Source of the DNA: a virus
Strand: one strand, 5' to 3'
IMG/VR virus record: IMGVR_UViG_3300005529_000024
Span: 110,396-174,395 of that record
Length of the DNA: 64,000 nucleotides
In this document: one piece after another, positions 39,791-48,465 of the stretch
Position numbering within the stretch: position 1 is the first letter of the stretch
Layout: every line of letters starts with the position of its first letter
Made by a program: the position numbers and the translations under genes
Notes under the pieces: generated by a model
Told to the model about the DNA's origin: nothing
The model's input: only the letters and a program-made list of their open reading frames with translations
Databases searched by the model: none

Positions 39791-40415
39791 TGTTGAAGGG
39801 TTAAAATTTTTCTTAAAGAATACGATCTTTGATGTGGTTCTTTATGATACGGATGATCATAAGAAATATGCTGTCGCTGGTGGTGCTGTACGCGATTACC
39901 TGTCTAACAATCCGATTAAAGACATCGATATTTTCTGTGAAGATATTGAGGCAGAAGAATATATCCTGGATAGGCTTCAATCGTTAGCTGATTTCGGTCA
40001 TCCAGATATCGTCTACGTAAACCATAATGATTTCCTTTCTAACTATCGTATTGGGGAATATGCTGTTCAGATTATCCGGAACAAGTATTTCCCGCTTACT
40101 AATGATCCTAGTTTTCTAATTGAAGCATTTGACTTCACCATTTGTGGCGGTATGGTTCGTTTCGATGGTGAAGCATTCTTCCTTCCTACATTCTTCCAAG
40201 ACTGTCTCGCAAAACATCTTCGCATTCAAGTTATTACCTTCCCCTTGTCAACACTCGAACGTATGCAAAAATATATTCAACGAGGTTACACAGCATGCAA
40301 TGGTACTCTCCTGAGTATTGCAAAGAGTCTTCAAGGCTTGGATTACGATAATCCAGATGTCAACACTCTTGTCTTTTATCCGGATGGTACGCCTAGATTT
40401 TTCTCATACGATTAA
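39780..40415 (+). CDS. Nucleotidyltransferase, CCA/poly(A)-polymerase head-like
   Basis: 211 residues. AVAGGAVRDYLSNNPIKDID (about 29-48) is the class II nucleotidyltransferase (tRNA CCA-adding/poly(A) polymerase) head signature GGxVRDxLxxxxxxDxD. Only the head and a short following region are present, without the full neck and body, so it may use a different RNA. Start overlaps the phosphoesterase. Confidence 0.72.
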   Translation: MVRNVEGLKFFLKNTIFDVVLYDTDDHKKYAVAGGAVRDYLSNNPIKDIDIFCEDIEAEEYILDRLQSLADFGHPDIVYVNHNDFLSNYRIGEYAVQIIRNKYFPLTNDPSFLIEAFDFTICGGMVRFDGEAFFLPTFFQDCLAKHLRIQVITFPLSTLERMQKYIQRGYTACNGTLLSIAKSLQGLDYDNPDVNTLVFYPDGTPRFFSYD

Positions 40416-40453
40416 ACTGTTTTTTATTTGTGAAAACAAACAAGGAGGATAAC

Positions 40454-40795
40454 ATGAGCTTTACAGTCAATGTAAACCAGAAGAATCTTTCTGATGAGGA
40501 AATTGATCTCGTTAATATAATCACGTACCTTTATCATGAATTTGACGAAGAAAATTTTGCTTGCATGGAAGACATTGAGGAGATGGCTGGTAATCTAGGG
40601 TATCCAAAGACTATCGCTAGAGTCACTCTCAGAATGCTCCAGAACAAGGGATTGGTCGAATGTGATCCTTATGGCCGTGGTTACAAGTTATCTGATGTTG
40701 GCGTTGCTGTATCAGATGAATGTGGTTTTTGGAAAAACTCAAGAGCAGCATATTATTCAGTTTTAGAAAGTAAAGATGTAAAGGAGGAGATTTAA
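40454..40795 (+). CDS. Winged-helix-like protein
   Basis: 113 residues. MSFTVNVNQKNLSDEEIDLV then NLGYPKTIARVTLRMLQNKG, GLVECDPYGRGYKLS, a winged helix of the MarR/ArsR shape. ATG is preceded by AAGGAGG. Probable DNA-binding regulator. Overlaps the next gene by one base. Confidence 0.6.
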   Translation: MSFTVNVNQKNLSDEEIDLVNIITYLYHEFDEENFACMEDIEEMAGNLGYPKTIARVTLRMLQNKGLVECDPYGRGYKLSDVGVAVSDECGFWKNSRAAYYSVLESKDVKEEI

Positions 40796-41070
40796 TGAGT
40801 AAAGTATATGTCATGGTATCGGGTGAGCCTAGTTCCGGTAAGTCAACAATCGCTCGCGTCATTAAGGAAGCATTACATGATAAGGGTATCGAGGTTGGGA
40901 CATTCGCTGATGGCAAACCTATTCTTGTCGCGCATCCATCTGAGATAGATGATCGTGTCAATACGTTGGTGAAGGATGGACTGACTATCGATCTCATCGT
41001 TATGCAGATGACGAAGCAAGCACCTCCTGTTAACAAATCGCCTAATCAACCTTTCAAAGGAACAGAATAG
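40795..41070 (+). CDS. Short P-loop kinase-like protein
   Basis: 91 residues beginning with a Walker A (SGEPSSGKST, 9-18) as in adenylylsulfate kinases. It stops well short of a full kinase and has no lid or second motif; likely degenerate or a small nucleotide-binding protein. Confidence 0.55.
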   Translation: MSKVYVMVSGEPSSGKSTIARVIKEALHDKGIEVGTFADGKPILVAHPSEIDDRVNTLVKDGLTIDLIVMQMTKQAPPVNKSPNQPFKGTE

Positions 41071-41205
41071 ATGTATGAACTCACAATCGTATTGGTATCA
41101 ATCGGTTTCTTTTGCCTTACATGGGCTGCTTTTAGTCAAATAACTCATCCTCCATTAAGTGAAAAGGAGAAACGAGATGAACAAGACAGTAGAAAGCCTC
41201 TTTAA
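41071..41205 (+). CDS. Tiny membrane protein
   Basis: 44 residues, MYELTIVLVSIGFFCLTWAA..., a single N-terminal transmembrane helix and a charged tail. Overlaps the next gene by 29 nt. Confidence 0.48.
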   Translation: MYELTIVLVSIGFFCLTWAAFSQITHPPLSEKEKRDEQDSRKPL

Positions 41206-41617
41206 ATTGCAGGCTCATATTGCTCAGTCTGCTCCTCAGAATCCTCCCAATCTTCTCGAACTAAGGCTCTTAGAGCTACGTTCGAAATTAAAATCCTACC
41301 AGGATGATGCGTTCATGGTGAAGATCGCTATCGGTATGTTAACCTTCGTTAGTTTGTCCGCATTAATTCTATCACTCTTCAGTCTCCGATATGGTATAAT
41401 GTCTCTGATGCTGGTGATCCCTTCTATCATAATCATCTCGTTCAATATCCTTCTTACAATGTGGTTGATCGTTAGTCGAAGACTCCAGATGTCTGATTTC
41501 GTAGCGGAAAGGCAAGCCATTCTTCGTGATCTTTCGAATCCGAATCAACAGCAATCCATGTTCGATATGGATACCAGGAAGGCTCTTTTCGATGATCTTT
41601 GCAAACTGTATACATAA
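41177..41617 (+). CDS. Two-pass membrane protein
   Basis: 146 residues, helical start, two transmembrane helices (about 48-66 and 75-99), cytoplasmic helical end (ILRDLSNPNQQQSMFDMDTR). AAGGAG precedes the ATG. Unknown. Confidence 0.58.
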   Translation: MNKTVESLFKLQAHIAQSAPQNPPNLLELRLLELRSKLKSYQDDAFMVKIAIGMLTFVSLSALILSLFSLRYGIMSLMLVIPSIIIISFNILLTMWLIVSRRLQMSDFVAERQAILRDLSNPNQQQSMFDMDTRKALFDDLCKLYT

Positions 41618-41677
41618 TACTATATACTGTTTTACATGAAAAATATTTAAATCTTTAATATTTTCTTGAAAAAGTCC

Positions 41678-41706
41678 TTGACAAAATACCATTCCGGCGC
41701 TAGACT
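41678..41706 (+). promoter_or_regulatory. sigma70-type promoter
   Basis: TTGACA 41678-41683, TAGACT 41701-41706, 17-bp spacer. Drives the Hsp20 gene after a 79-bp leader. Confidence 0.72.
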
Positions 41707-41785
41707 ATGGTACGTACAAATGTAAGCGTTATTGCAACTCATTGCAATTATACCTTGGATGGGATCATAAAAAGGAGAGAAGCGC

Positions 41786-42178
41786 ATGAACATTAGTAAC
41801 GGAAGGGCGGTCAAGAAGTCTGATGAACGGTACAATAACTGGCTGTTTAATAAGTTTCCAATGCTCTTCCTGGAGCGGGAAGCTAAAAACAGCAACGCTT
41901 GGAAGCAACCAGCTTCGGCTACTTATTGGACCGATGACATTCTTCATATCGATGTCAACTTCACCGGGATCAAGAGAGAAGATGTCAACCTTATCCTGGA
42001 GGAGAATTTTCTTTGTCTTGAAATCGTCAACCAAGGAGGTGAATGGCCTAAACGAAGACTTGCTGATTTCGTTCTTCCCCTCTCACTTGATTTTTCCTCC
42101 CTTCGATCAGCATATGATGGCAATACTTTAAAAATTGAAATAAAAAAGAAAGAAACAAAGATCTTAAAACCAAATTAG
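41786..42178 (+). CDS. Small heat-shock protein (Hsp20)
   Basis: 130 residues. The alpha-crystallin domain is in the C-terminal two-thirds: ILHIDVNFTGIKREDVNLIL, then FVLPLSLDFSSLRSAYDGNT and LKIEIKKKE. Such proteins prevent protein aggregation; phage copies occur in cyanophages and T4-like phages. It is followed by a strong terminator and has its own promoter. Confidence 0.85.
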   Translation: MNISNGRAVKKSDERYNNWLFNKFPMLFLEREAKNSNAWKQPASATYWTDDILHIDVNFTGIKREDVNLILEENFLCLEIVNQGGEWPKRRLADFVLPLSLDFSSLRSAYDGNTLKIEIKKKETKILKPN

Positions 42179-42181
42179 AAG

Positions 42182-42225
42182 TCCCCCTATTTGCTATCCG
42201 TTCTTGCAGATAGGGGGATTTTTTT
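42182..42225 (+). terminator. Intrinsic terminator after hsp20
   Basis: TCCCCCTAT / ATAGGGGGA, 9-bp GC-rich stem, followed by seven Ts. Confidence 0.93.
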
Positions 42226-42237
42226 GTCTAAAATATG

Positions 42238-42266
42238 TTGACAAAATAGACAATACCTGCTATAAT
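42238..42266 (+). promoter_or_regulatory. sigma70-type promoter
   Basis: TTGACA 42238-42243, TATAAT 42261-42266, 17-bp spacer. Confidence 0.87.
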
Positions 42267-42291
42267 TTGGTTTGGATAAAGGAGGATACCA

Positions 42292-42387
42292 ATGTGCGAC
42301 AATAAGATTCATCCATGGGACCTAACAATCGGTAAAGGCTGGCTACTTGTCATTTTCCTTATCATATTATTAAAAATCCTCTTATAG
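42292..42387 (+). CDS. Tiny membrane peptide
   Basis: 31 residues, MCDNKIHPWDLTIGKGWLLV then IFLIILLKILL, one transmembrane helix. Good AAGGAGG site right after a strong promoter. Confidence 0.55.
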   Translation: MCDNKIHPWDLTIGKGWLLVIFLIILLKILL

Positions 42388-42402
42388 AGGGCGAGGTAGG
42401 TA

Positions 42403-42939
42403 ATGACACACACCAATTTTACGTATAAGGCTTTCCTGTTCGCTAAAAAGGCGCACGAGGGCGTAAAACAGACGAGGAAGTACACAGGAGAGGATTACAT
42501 CGTTCACCCTGTCGCTGTGGCTGAATTAGTGGCTTCCGTTCGCCCTACAGACGAAAATTTAATTGCTGCTGCCTTTCTCCATGACACTGTGGAAGACACT
42601 CATGTTACGCTTGAGCAGATCCTTGCGGAGTTCGGAGAGGATGTCGCCAACCTTGTTTCTGAGGTTACAGATGTCTCGAAGCCGAGCGATGGAAATAGAA
42701 AAGCTAGGAAGTATATTGATTTTTTACACATCGCTAGGGCTTCCAAACGTGCGAAGATCCTTAAACTCGCGGATCTGATTGATAATACTAAGACTATCTC
42801 TAAACATGATCCTGAGTTTGCACGAACTTATATCGAGGAAAAAGAAAGGCTTCTCACTGTTTTGAACGAAGCAAATGATGTTTTGTTTGAAAGGGCGCTG
42901 GATTCGATCAAGGAATATTACAAAAACAAGCCGGAGTAA
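42403..42939 (+). CDS. HD-domain protein, MESH1/SpoT-hydrolase-like
   Basis: 178 residues, the size of a single HD domain. KAHEGVKQTRKYTGEDYIVH, FLHDTVEDT (HD and ED pairs) and LKLADLIDNTKTISK are the small alarmone hydrolase (SAH/MESH1) motifs. Known members remove pyrophosphate from ppGpp, or phosphate from NADPH. Phage use would lift stringent-response growth arrest. Substrate is inferred. Confidence 0.82.
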   Translation: MTHTNFTYKAFLFAKKAHEGVKQTRKYTGEDYIVHPVAVAELVASVRPTDENLIAAAFLHDTVEDTHVTLEQILAEFGEDVANLVSEVTDVSKPSDGNRKARKYIDFLHIARASKRAKILKLADLIDNTKTISKHDPEFARTYIEEKERLLTVLNEANDVLFERALDSIKEYYKNKPE

Positions 42940-42942
42940 ACT

Positions 42943-43329
42943 ATGAAATGCCATATAACAAGAGCATACGCAGGGATAGGATATAGGTTTTGCAATACCA
43001 AGGATTATTTCCTGGTGCGTGTAGACCCAGATACGATTGGAATTAGTAGTTTCACTAAGCTATTCAAATATCTTGGTCTAGAAGAAAATGGATGTTATTT
43101 GGCTGATTTGAAAATAACTCGTGATAAGCGCAACTTTAATTTTAAATTAAAGAAGATTGATAATGGACATTTCTTTGACTTATACAATGTCAGGAATAAG
43201 CCTCTTCTATGTTTTTGTGGAAAAGAGTTTAAGAAGTATTTTCCTGGGCTATCTAAGAATATGAATCCCAAAGTGCTGTATTGTGTACGTGTTTCTATTA
43301 GGATTATAAAGAAGGTGAGGGCACAATGA
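42943..43329 (+). CDS. Hypothetical protein
   Basis: 128 residues, basic, MKCHITRAYAGIGYRFCNTK..., with CFCGKEFKKYFPGLS. Overlaps the cREC gene by ATGA. Not recognised. Confidence 0.55.
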   Translation: MKCHITRAYAGIGYRFCNTKDYFLVRVDPDTIGISSFTKLFKYLGLEENGCYLADLKITRDKRNFNFKLKKIDNGHFFDLYNVRNKPLLCFCGKEFKKYFPGLSKNMNPKVLYCVRVSIRIIKKVRAQ

Positions 43330-43697
43330 GAAAACTTGCTATTGATGATAAAAGGAATTACACAGATGTTAATCTCGTAGCTCGTGATTTCGAGCATGGC
43401 ATCAAGGCATTGGATTTAATGGGGCCTTGGGATCTCCTGTTCCTTGATCATGACTTGGGAGGAGAGAAAACAGGCTACGATATATTAACCTTTATCAACT
43501 TCCTGTCAAACGATGAGCATCCCGTAAGCAAGCCAACGAAGATTAAGCTTGTCACAAGTAATCCTGTTGGCAGAGAAAACATGGAATTCGCGCTTAAGAG
43601 TATGGGATATGTTCTTAATATAAGAGAGCAGGTTTGGGTATTGGTGAACGTTGAACCAGAGATAAGGGAGGATTATGACAAATCAGGAATTTTTTGA
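43326..43697 (+). CDS. cREC (cyclic-phosphate-processing receiver-like) protein 2
   Basis: 123 residues. KLAIDDKRN, LLFLDHDLGGEKTGYDIL and KIKLVTSNPVGRENM fit the cREC core, with the acidic pocket and conserved glycine after DHDLG. It lacks the Cys-rich loop of the copy at 26515. Genome context of the family points to RNA end processing. ATGA overlap upstream, 23-nt overlap downstream. Confidence 0.75.
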   Translation: MRKLAIDDKRNYTDVNLVARDFEHGIKALDLMGPWDLLFLDHDLGGEKTGYDILTFINFLSNDEHPVSKPTKIKLVTSNPVGRENMEFALKSMGYVLNIREQVWVLVNVEPEIREDYDKSGIF

Positions 43698-44013
43698 TAA
43701 GGTCAAAGACCATCTGTTAACACAGAAAAGAAAAAGTCTCGGTAAAGATCGAAGTTGCAAGTATAGGGGGATCGATAATCTTAAATGTTCTATAGGTAGT
43801 GTAATTCCCGATGAACTCTATGATCCTGATATGGAGGGTAGACTGCCAGGGAATTTAATAACTAAATTTCCTAAGATCGCTGAATTGTTTGCTGGCGTGG
43901 ATTTTAGCCTGATAACAGATCTCCAATTAGTACACGATTGTACTCCCGCCTTAATATGGGAGAATGAGCTTAAAAAAGTGGCATGTAAGTATGGATTAAA
44001 ATTTAAAGTATAG
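43675..44013 (+). CDS. Conserved hypothetical phage protein
   Basis: 112 residues with KYRGIDNLKCSIGSVIPDEL (a common phage stretch of the form YRG..LKCAIG..I) and a LVHD motif. Unknown role. Confidence 0.65.
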   Translation: MTNQEFFDKVKDHLLTQKRKSLGKDRSCKYRGIDNLKCSIGSVIPDELYDPDMEGRLPGNLITKFPKIAELFAGVDFSLITDLQLVHDCTPALIWENELKKVACKYGLKFKV

Positions 44014-44015
44014 TC

Positions 44016-44315
44016 ATGGACTTCAACCTTCGATTTCTTTATAAACGATATGATTATAGCGAAGTCCAGGGATATATTATTGATGCTCTGCTGATGGCTC
44101 AAGATTATGACCAGATTGAAAAATTAATAGTAGATTGGGGATTTAAGAAAAAGGAGTATGTAAGCGTCAGTAAGTTTGATCCAGGTGAGCATTATCACTG
44201 TTTAGGAGTGAAGTTCAACACTCTCGAAGATGCTAAAAAATTTATAGAAGAAGAGGGTTGTGTCTATAATGGTCTCAAGATAGTATATGTTCGTGATGCT
44301 CTCAATGGAGACTGA
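44016..44315 (+). CDS. Hypothetical protein
   Basis: 99 residues, MDFNLRFLYKRYDYSEVQGY, with HYHCLGVKFNTLEDAKKFIE. ATG 2 nt after the upstream stop. Unknown. Confidence 0.55.
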   Translation: MDFNLRFLYKRYDYSEVQGYIIDALLMAQDYDQIEKLIVDWGFKKKEYVSVSKFDPGEHYHCLGVKFNTLEDAKKFIEEEGCVYNGLKIVYVRDALNGD

Positions 44316-44367
44316 AATAAGCAAGTACTGTGCCAAAAGATTAATAAAGAAATAGCAATAAAATCTC

Positions 44368-44395
44368 TTGACAAAATAAACAATGCTGCTATACT
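44368..44395 (+). promoter_or_regulatory. sigma70-type promoter (cassette)
   Basis: TTGACA 44368-44373, TATACT 44390-44395, 16-bp spacer of the cassette text. Drives the DUF932 gene. Confidence 0.85.
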
Positions 44396-44433
44396 GTTTA
44401 TATAAACAACACTAACCTAACATGGAGGTCAGC

Positions 44434-45315
44434 ATGAAAGTTGATGTGACAGCAGCAAAGAATATCAGCGAAGTTTTGGGGATGGCAAAGCTGGATTACA
44501 ACGTTGTTACGAGACCTGTCTATGACAACGAGGGAAGACGGATCGATGGTTATCAGGCCGTAACTCGTGAGAGTGACTCCCATATCTTCTCGATTATGGG
44601 AGATCGATATGTTCCAATGCAGAACATCGAAGCTTTCTCCTCCCTGGATGAGCTTGGACTTCGGTATGTGTCTGCTGGCAGTTTTGGCGGTAAGACGTTC
44701 GTTCAAGCCCAACTTCCTGGAGAGATCAAGGTTGCCGGGATGGATACCATCAATAAGCTGTTGACTTTTGTGAACTCTTATGATGGATCTGTCTCAATCT
44801 CCTTGTTCTTAACCCTGGTCCGAATCGTCTGCCAGAACACCCTGATGATGGCCCTTCAAAGAGGGGAATACCTCATCCGGGCGAAACATACCCAGACCGC
44901 CAAACTGAAGTTCAAAAACGCGAAGGAACTGTTCGAGGTCGTCAACCTGCAAGTCGAGGGTGTTACGAAGGTTTATGATACCCTCATCAAGACCCCGATG
45001 AAGCTTGCCACTGTCGATGAATTCCTGAAGGAATTGTTTATCGGTGAGAAAGTGGTGGAAGCGAACATCCCCACCAAAACTCTCAACAAGATGGACCGGA
45101 TCAAGTTTCTCTTCGAAAACGGCAAGGGTGCGGATATGCATCGTGGAACTGCATGGGGTCTCTACAATGCTATCTCTGAGTACACCGATCATGAAGCCAA
45201 CACGCGGGGTAGCGAGTCAAAAGAAGAATCCCGTCTCGTGTCGAGCATGTTCGGATCTGGAGCGAAACTGAAAGAGGAATCCTTCAGCAAGCTCCTGGAA
45301 CTCGTGAACGTTTAA
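44434..45315 (+). CDS. DUF932 phage/plasmid protein
   Basis: 293 residues. DRYVPMQNIEAFSSLDEL and VNSYDGSVSISLFLTLVRIV followed by CQNTL are the DUF932 signature. Function of the family is unknown; it is widespread on plasmids and phages. Codon use is more GC-rich than its neighbours (many GTC, CTG, CCG codons), suggesting strong expression or later acquisition. Start at 44434 has GGAGG. Confidence 0.82.
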   Translation: MKVDVTAAKNISEVLGMAKLDYNVVTRPVYDNEGRRIDGYQAVTRESDSHIFSIMGDRYVPMQNIEAFSSLDELGLRYVSAGSFGGKTFVQAQLPGEIKVAGMDTINKLLTFVNSYDGSVSISLFLTLVRIVCQNTLMMALQRGEYLIRAKHTQTAKLKFKNAKELFEVVNLQVEGVTKVYDTLIKTPMKLATVDEFLKELFIGEKVVEANIPTKTLNKMDRIKFLFENGKGADMHRGTAWGLYNAISEYTDHEANTRGSESKEESRLVSSMFGSGAKLKEESFSKLLELVNV

Positions 45316-45328
45316 AATGTTTAAATCG

Positions 45329-45352
45329 GCTCTCCCTCGAAAGAGGGGGAGC
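45329..45352 (+). other. GAAA-capped RNA hairpin after DUF932
   Basis: GCTCTCCCTC-GAAA-GAGGGGGAGC, 10 bp with one G-U. No T-run follows, so it is more likely a message-stabilising stem than a terminator. Confidence 0.6.
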
Positions 45353-45383
45353 TTATTAAGCACTTTAGGCGAGGAGAAAGGAA

Positions 45384-46247
45384 ATGTTCTGGAAAGATGC
45401 CTGTTCAGCTAGTAGTACAGGTTTAGCGGTTAGGCGAACAAAAAATGGCAACACCATGCTCTGCTACCCTGATGGGACTATAGAGGTCCAATGTTCTGGT
45501 GATCCTTCTCTTAATGATCAAGAGGCATTGGATGATTTGTTTGATGAGTCCAACCATGACTGGCTACCACAGCTTGTAACCCAGAAAGTTATTCAACATC
45601 CTCTCATTGGTATAGAGTGGGAAGTACAGTTGAGCTTTCCGAAGTTAGGAAAAAGACAAGTATCTGCTGATTGGATACAATATATACCTTGCTCGTTTGA
45701 GTTTCTTGGCGAGCGCGTATCTTTAAAAATAGACTCATCTCTGATTTCAAAGTATGTTGATCTTGATCAAGGGAATATAGAGTTTCGTTCTGAACCTGTT
45801 GCAATCTCTGATCTTGACCAAGAGATAAAGCGAGTAGAGAAGATACTGGCAAACACTATTACCCAGATAAGTAAAGACACAAAACAAGATATCGGTGTCT
45901 TTCTCCCAAGTACCATGAGATGGGATTATTTTCCAAAAGTTACAAAACATGTTTCGATTTCAATCCCTAATCATTATGATTATCCGGACTTTATTTTTGA
46001 AGCTATTGCTGCTAAGATGGTTAATATCAAAGAAGGGGATTATCATCGCTGTAGGCTTCATGTCCGAGTACCATATACTTTCTGTGATTATGAGGAGCTT
46101 TTTAACAAAACGATTGACTTCATTAAGCACAATACGAAAAAGCAGTATATGGATTACATCAAATCTTTATACGCAGAGGATCAGCCAATCAGGTTTGTCG
46201 GTTATGTGAAGAACAAAAATTGGGTGAGGGTAAGGGGATTAATCTGA
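45384..46247 (+). CDS. IEWE-family protein A
   Basis: 287 residues. First of four diverged paralogs in this window. Shared marks: PLIGIEWEVQLSFP (about 72-85), QGNIEFRSEP, VFLPSTM, KHVSISIP, HVRVPYTFCDYEELFNKT and RFVGYVKNKNWVRVRGLI at the C-terminus. The pattern of GxEWE followed by NIExRSxP recalls ATP-dependent carboxylate-amine ligases of the glutamate-cysteine-ligase/amidoligase kind, but the histidine motif differs, so the match is weak. Function unknown. Confidence 0.7.
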   Translation: MFWKDACSASSTGLAVRRTKNGNTMLCYPDGTIEVQCSGDPSLNDQEALDDLFDESNHDWLPQLVTQKVIQHPLIGIEWEVQLSFPKLGKRQVSADWIQYIPCSFEFLGERVSLKIDSSLISKYVDLDQGNIEFRSEPVAISDLDQEIKRVEKILANTITQISKDTKQDIGVFLPSTMRWDYFPKVTKHVSISIPNHYDYPDFIFEAIAAKMVNIKEGDYHRCRLHVRVPYTFCDYEELFNKTIDFIKHNTKKQYMDYIKSLYAEDQPIRFVGYVKNKNWVRVRGLI

Positions 46248-46249
46248 TT

Positions 46250-47131
46250 ATGGATAACGTAGATAATACGCCAACTGTAGAGTTTATCAGAACCGGACCT
46301 GATAGCTATGTTCTTCTACATACGGGGCAGGAGATTACTTTTGATCTTTCAGATGTATTCCCCACTGATAATGACTTTAAGCATGTTAGACCTGGTAGGC
46401 AAGAAGTTAAACATCCATTGATTGGTGTGGAATGGGAGGTACAGCTAAGCTTACCAAAATCAGGAAATAAACAAGTATACGCGCTGAGAACAAAATCTTC
46501 TCAATGTATTGTAAGCGAGCACGTTCCTTCTGATAAAGATAAAAGCTTGTTTATACTCACGATACCAGAAGCTTTGCTGAAAGAGTATAATGCATTGCCG
46601 GATTTAGGGAATATAGAGATTCGTTCCAATCCAGTCAAGATCTCAGATTTGCCGAAAGAAATAAAGAGATCTGAAACGAACTTGGCTAATATTATTAATA
46701 AAATACATGCAGATATTCAGCAACCGATAGGTGTCTTTCTTCCAGGTACTAAGAAATTTAGTAGCGAGTATAGTAATTTTCTTGAGGCTAATTTATACTC
46801 AGGACTGACAAAGCATGTGAATATCTCGATTCCATCAGCAGATCTACCTTTGTCAACATATGATGTGGATACTATTCTTCCTTCGCTCGTAATGGCAAAA
46901 GATGGTGATTATCACTCTGTTAGAGTTCATATTCGTGTGCCATATACATTCTGTGATTACAGAGAATTGTTTAATAAAACAGTTGCCCTTCTTGAAGATG
47001 GAATGTGTGATAAACTACTGAGAAGTCAATATAGGGAATATATTCAATCCATGTTTGAAGAGGATCATCCAATTCGTTTTGTTGGTTATTTAAAGAGCCA
47101 GAGTTGGGTAAGAGTGAAGGGATTAATATAA
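46250..47131 (+). CDS. IEWE-family protein B
   Basis: 293 residues starting MDNVDNTPTVEFIRTGPDSY. Closest to protein A: PLIGVEWEVQLSLP, LGNIEIRSNP, VFLPGTK, KHVNISIPSA, HIRVPYTFCDYRELFNKT and RFVGYLKSQSWVRVKGLI. It begins 2 nt after protein A stops, so A and B form a tandem pair probably from duplication. N-termini differ between the copies. Function unknown. Confidence 0.72.
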   Translation: MDNVDNTPTVEFIRTGPDSYVLLHTGQEITFDLSDVFPTDNDFKHVRPGRQEVKHPLIGVEWEVQLSLPKSGNKQVYALRTKSSQCIVSEHVPSDKDKSLFILTIPEALLKEYNALPDLGNIEIRSNPVKISDLPKEIKRSETNLANIINKIHADIQQPIGVFLPGTKKFSSEYSNFLEANLYSGLTKHVNISIPSADLPLSTYDVDTILPSLVMAKDGDYHSVRVHIRVPYTFCDYRELFNKTVALLEDGMCDKLLRSQYREYIQSMFEEDHPIRFVGYLKSQSWVRVKGLI

Positions 47132-47146
47132 CTAGGAGGTATCACC

Positions 47147-47332
47147 ATGGAAAGCATGAAGTCTTTGATTCTGGAAGCACAAAATGAATCCACAGTTGAC
47201 GGCAAGCTTGAAGCTGCTCAGAAAGCACTTAAGACCATGGGGTTTGACATCGCTAATGGTGACATGGCGAGTGTAGAAGTCACAGAGAATGGTTGTATCA
47301 TCTTTACATTTTATCCGGAGGAAGGAGAGTAA
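47147..47332 (+). CDS. Small hypothetical protein
   Basis: 61 residues, MESMKSLILEAQNESTVDGK, helical then a beta hairpin. GGAGG site. Unknown. Confidence 0.55.
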   Translation: MESMKSLILEAQNESTVDGKLEAAQKALKTMGFDIANGDMASVEVTENGCIIFTFYPEEGE

Positions 47333-47333
47333 G

Positions 47334-47966
47334 ATGGCTCGAATCGGTTTGTCTTTTTCGAAACGCATTGAACTGCTCAAGACTTTGCGTGAGTCGTTGC
47401 CGAAAGATAGGGTCTTGGAAGCTTATAAAAACATCCTTCCTAAATTTGAGAAGCGTGTTGATAAGCAAGACTTTACTTCCGTATTAAAGCTCGCATTAAG
47501 AGAACAAAAGAAATACCGCAAACCATGTGGCGGTTGTTTTTCCCTTAAAGACATAGAAGATCTTTCAGGGGGATCTTACGGTGCGCCGGAGAGTATCAGC
47601 ATACTTGTTTCCAGAATAAGAATAGCTTGTATGAAACTGACGTATCCTCTCCTTGCCAATCTGCCAAGTGAAGCTAAACGAGGTGACGAAGAAGAACCAG
47701 AATATGAAGATTCTGAGTTTATACGTGCTGCTGAGCTTCAGAGTAGAAAGGTATTGCAGTTAGTCGGTAAGCACTTTAGATGTTTATCTAAACCAATACC
47801 CATTTCGATTGAAAGTACAGAGGACGCTCAAACCTACTCTGAATATGTTTCTGAGCTTCTTAGAGCATTTGATCTGGCTTATTCTGAAATGAAAGAGGAT
47901 ATCATCATGAATAAGATTAATGAAGGTCATGACTTAAAGCCTGTTGTAACATCGGATTATAGATAA
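47334..47966 (+). CDS. Hypothetical helical protein
   Basis: 210 residues, MARIGLSFSKRIELLKTLRE, mostly helical with a CGGC motif near residue 63. Starts one base after the preceding stop. Not recognised. Confidence 0.58.
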   Translation: MARIGLSFSKRIELLKTLRESLPKDRVLEAYKNILPKFEKRVDKQDFTSVLKLALREQKKYRKPCGGCFSLKDIEDLSGGSYGAPESISILVSRIRIACMKLTYPLLANLPSEAKRGDEEEPEYEDSEFIRAAELQSRKVLQLVGKHFRCLSKPIPISIESTEDAQTYSEYVSELLRAFDLAYSEMKEDIIMNKINEGHDLKPVVTSDYR

Positions 47967-47993
47967 ACAAAATTATCAACATGGAGGTGTCAC

Positions 47994-48434
47994 ATGGATG
48001 ACTTTGATAAGTATACTATGAAGATGGAGCTTCCGGGTAAGAGTGACTTCACCACATGGTATGTCTATAGAAACGGTGTTATGCTTGCTAAAGGTAAGAC
48101 GGTAGCTGATTGTGTAACTGAATTGAATAATCTTAAGTGGGATGATATAAAAATATTGCCCTCTACTATAAAGAGTAAGTTGGATCTTGAGGGACTTGGC
48201 TTTACTGTCGGCAGAGAAGTTAATGAAGAGCAATATAAAGCTGCACGAATCAAATTCTATGATGAGCAGAATAGGCTTCATGACCTGTTTAGGAAAGATC
48301 TCTTTGAGGAGTTCGGTGTCGAGGATAATCCGAAATCAAACTATGCTTTTGGTATAGCTTGGGATAGAGGGCATAGCTCTGGACTTCATGAGGTGTATCA
48401 GCATTTTGCTGAGCTTGCTCCGTTGCTCCAGTAA
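47994..48434 (+). CDS. Hypothetical protein
   Basis: 146 residues, MDDFDKYTMKMELPGKSDFT, ending with a helical segment AFGIAWDRGHSSGLHEVYQH, a common phage pattern of unknown role. AT-rich gap follows. Confidence 0.62.
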   Translation: MDDFDKYTMKMELPGKSDFTTWYVYRNGVMLAKGKTVADCVTELNNLKWDDIKILPSTIKSKLDLEGLGFTVGREVNEEQYKAARIKFYDEQNRLHDLFRKDLFEEFGVEDNPKSNYAFGIAWDRGHSSGLHEVYQHFAELAPLLQ

Positions 48435-48465
48435 GAGGATGGAAACATTACATATGAAAGATTAC

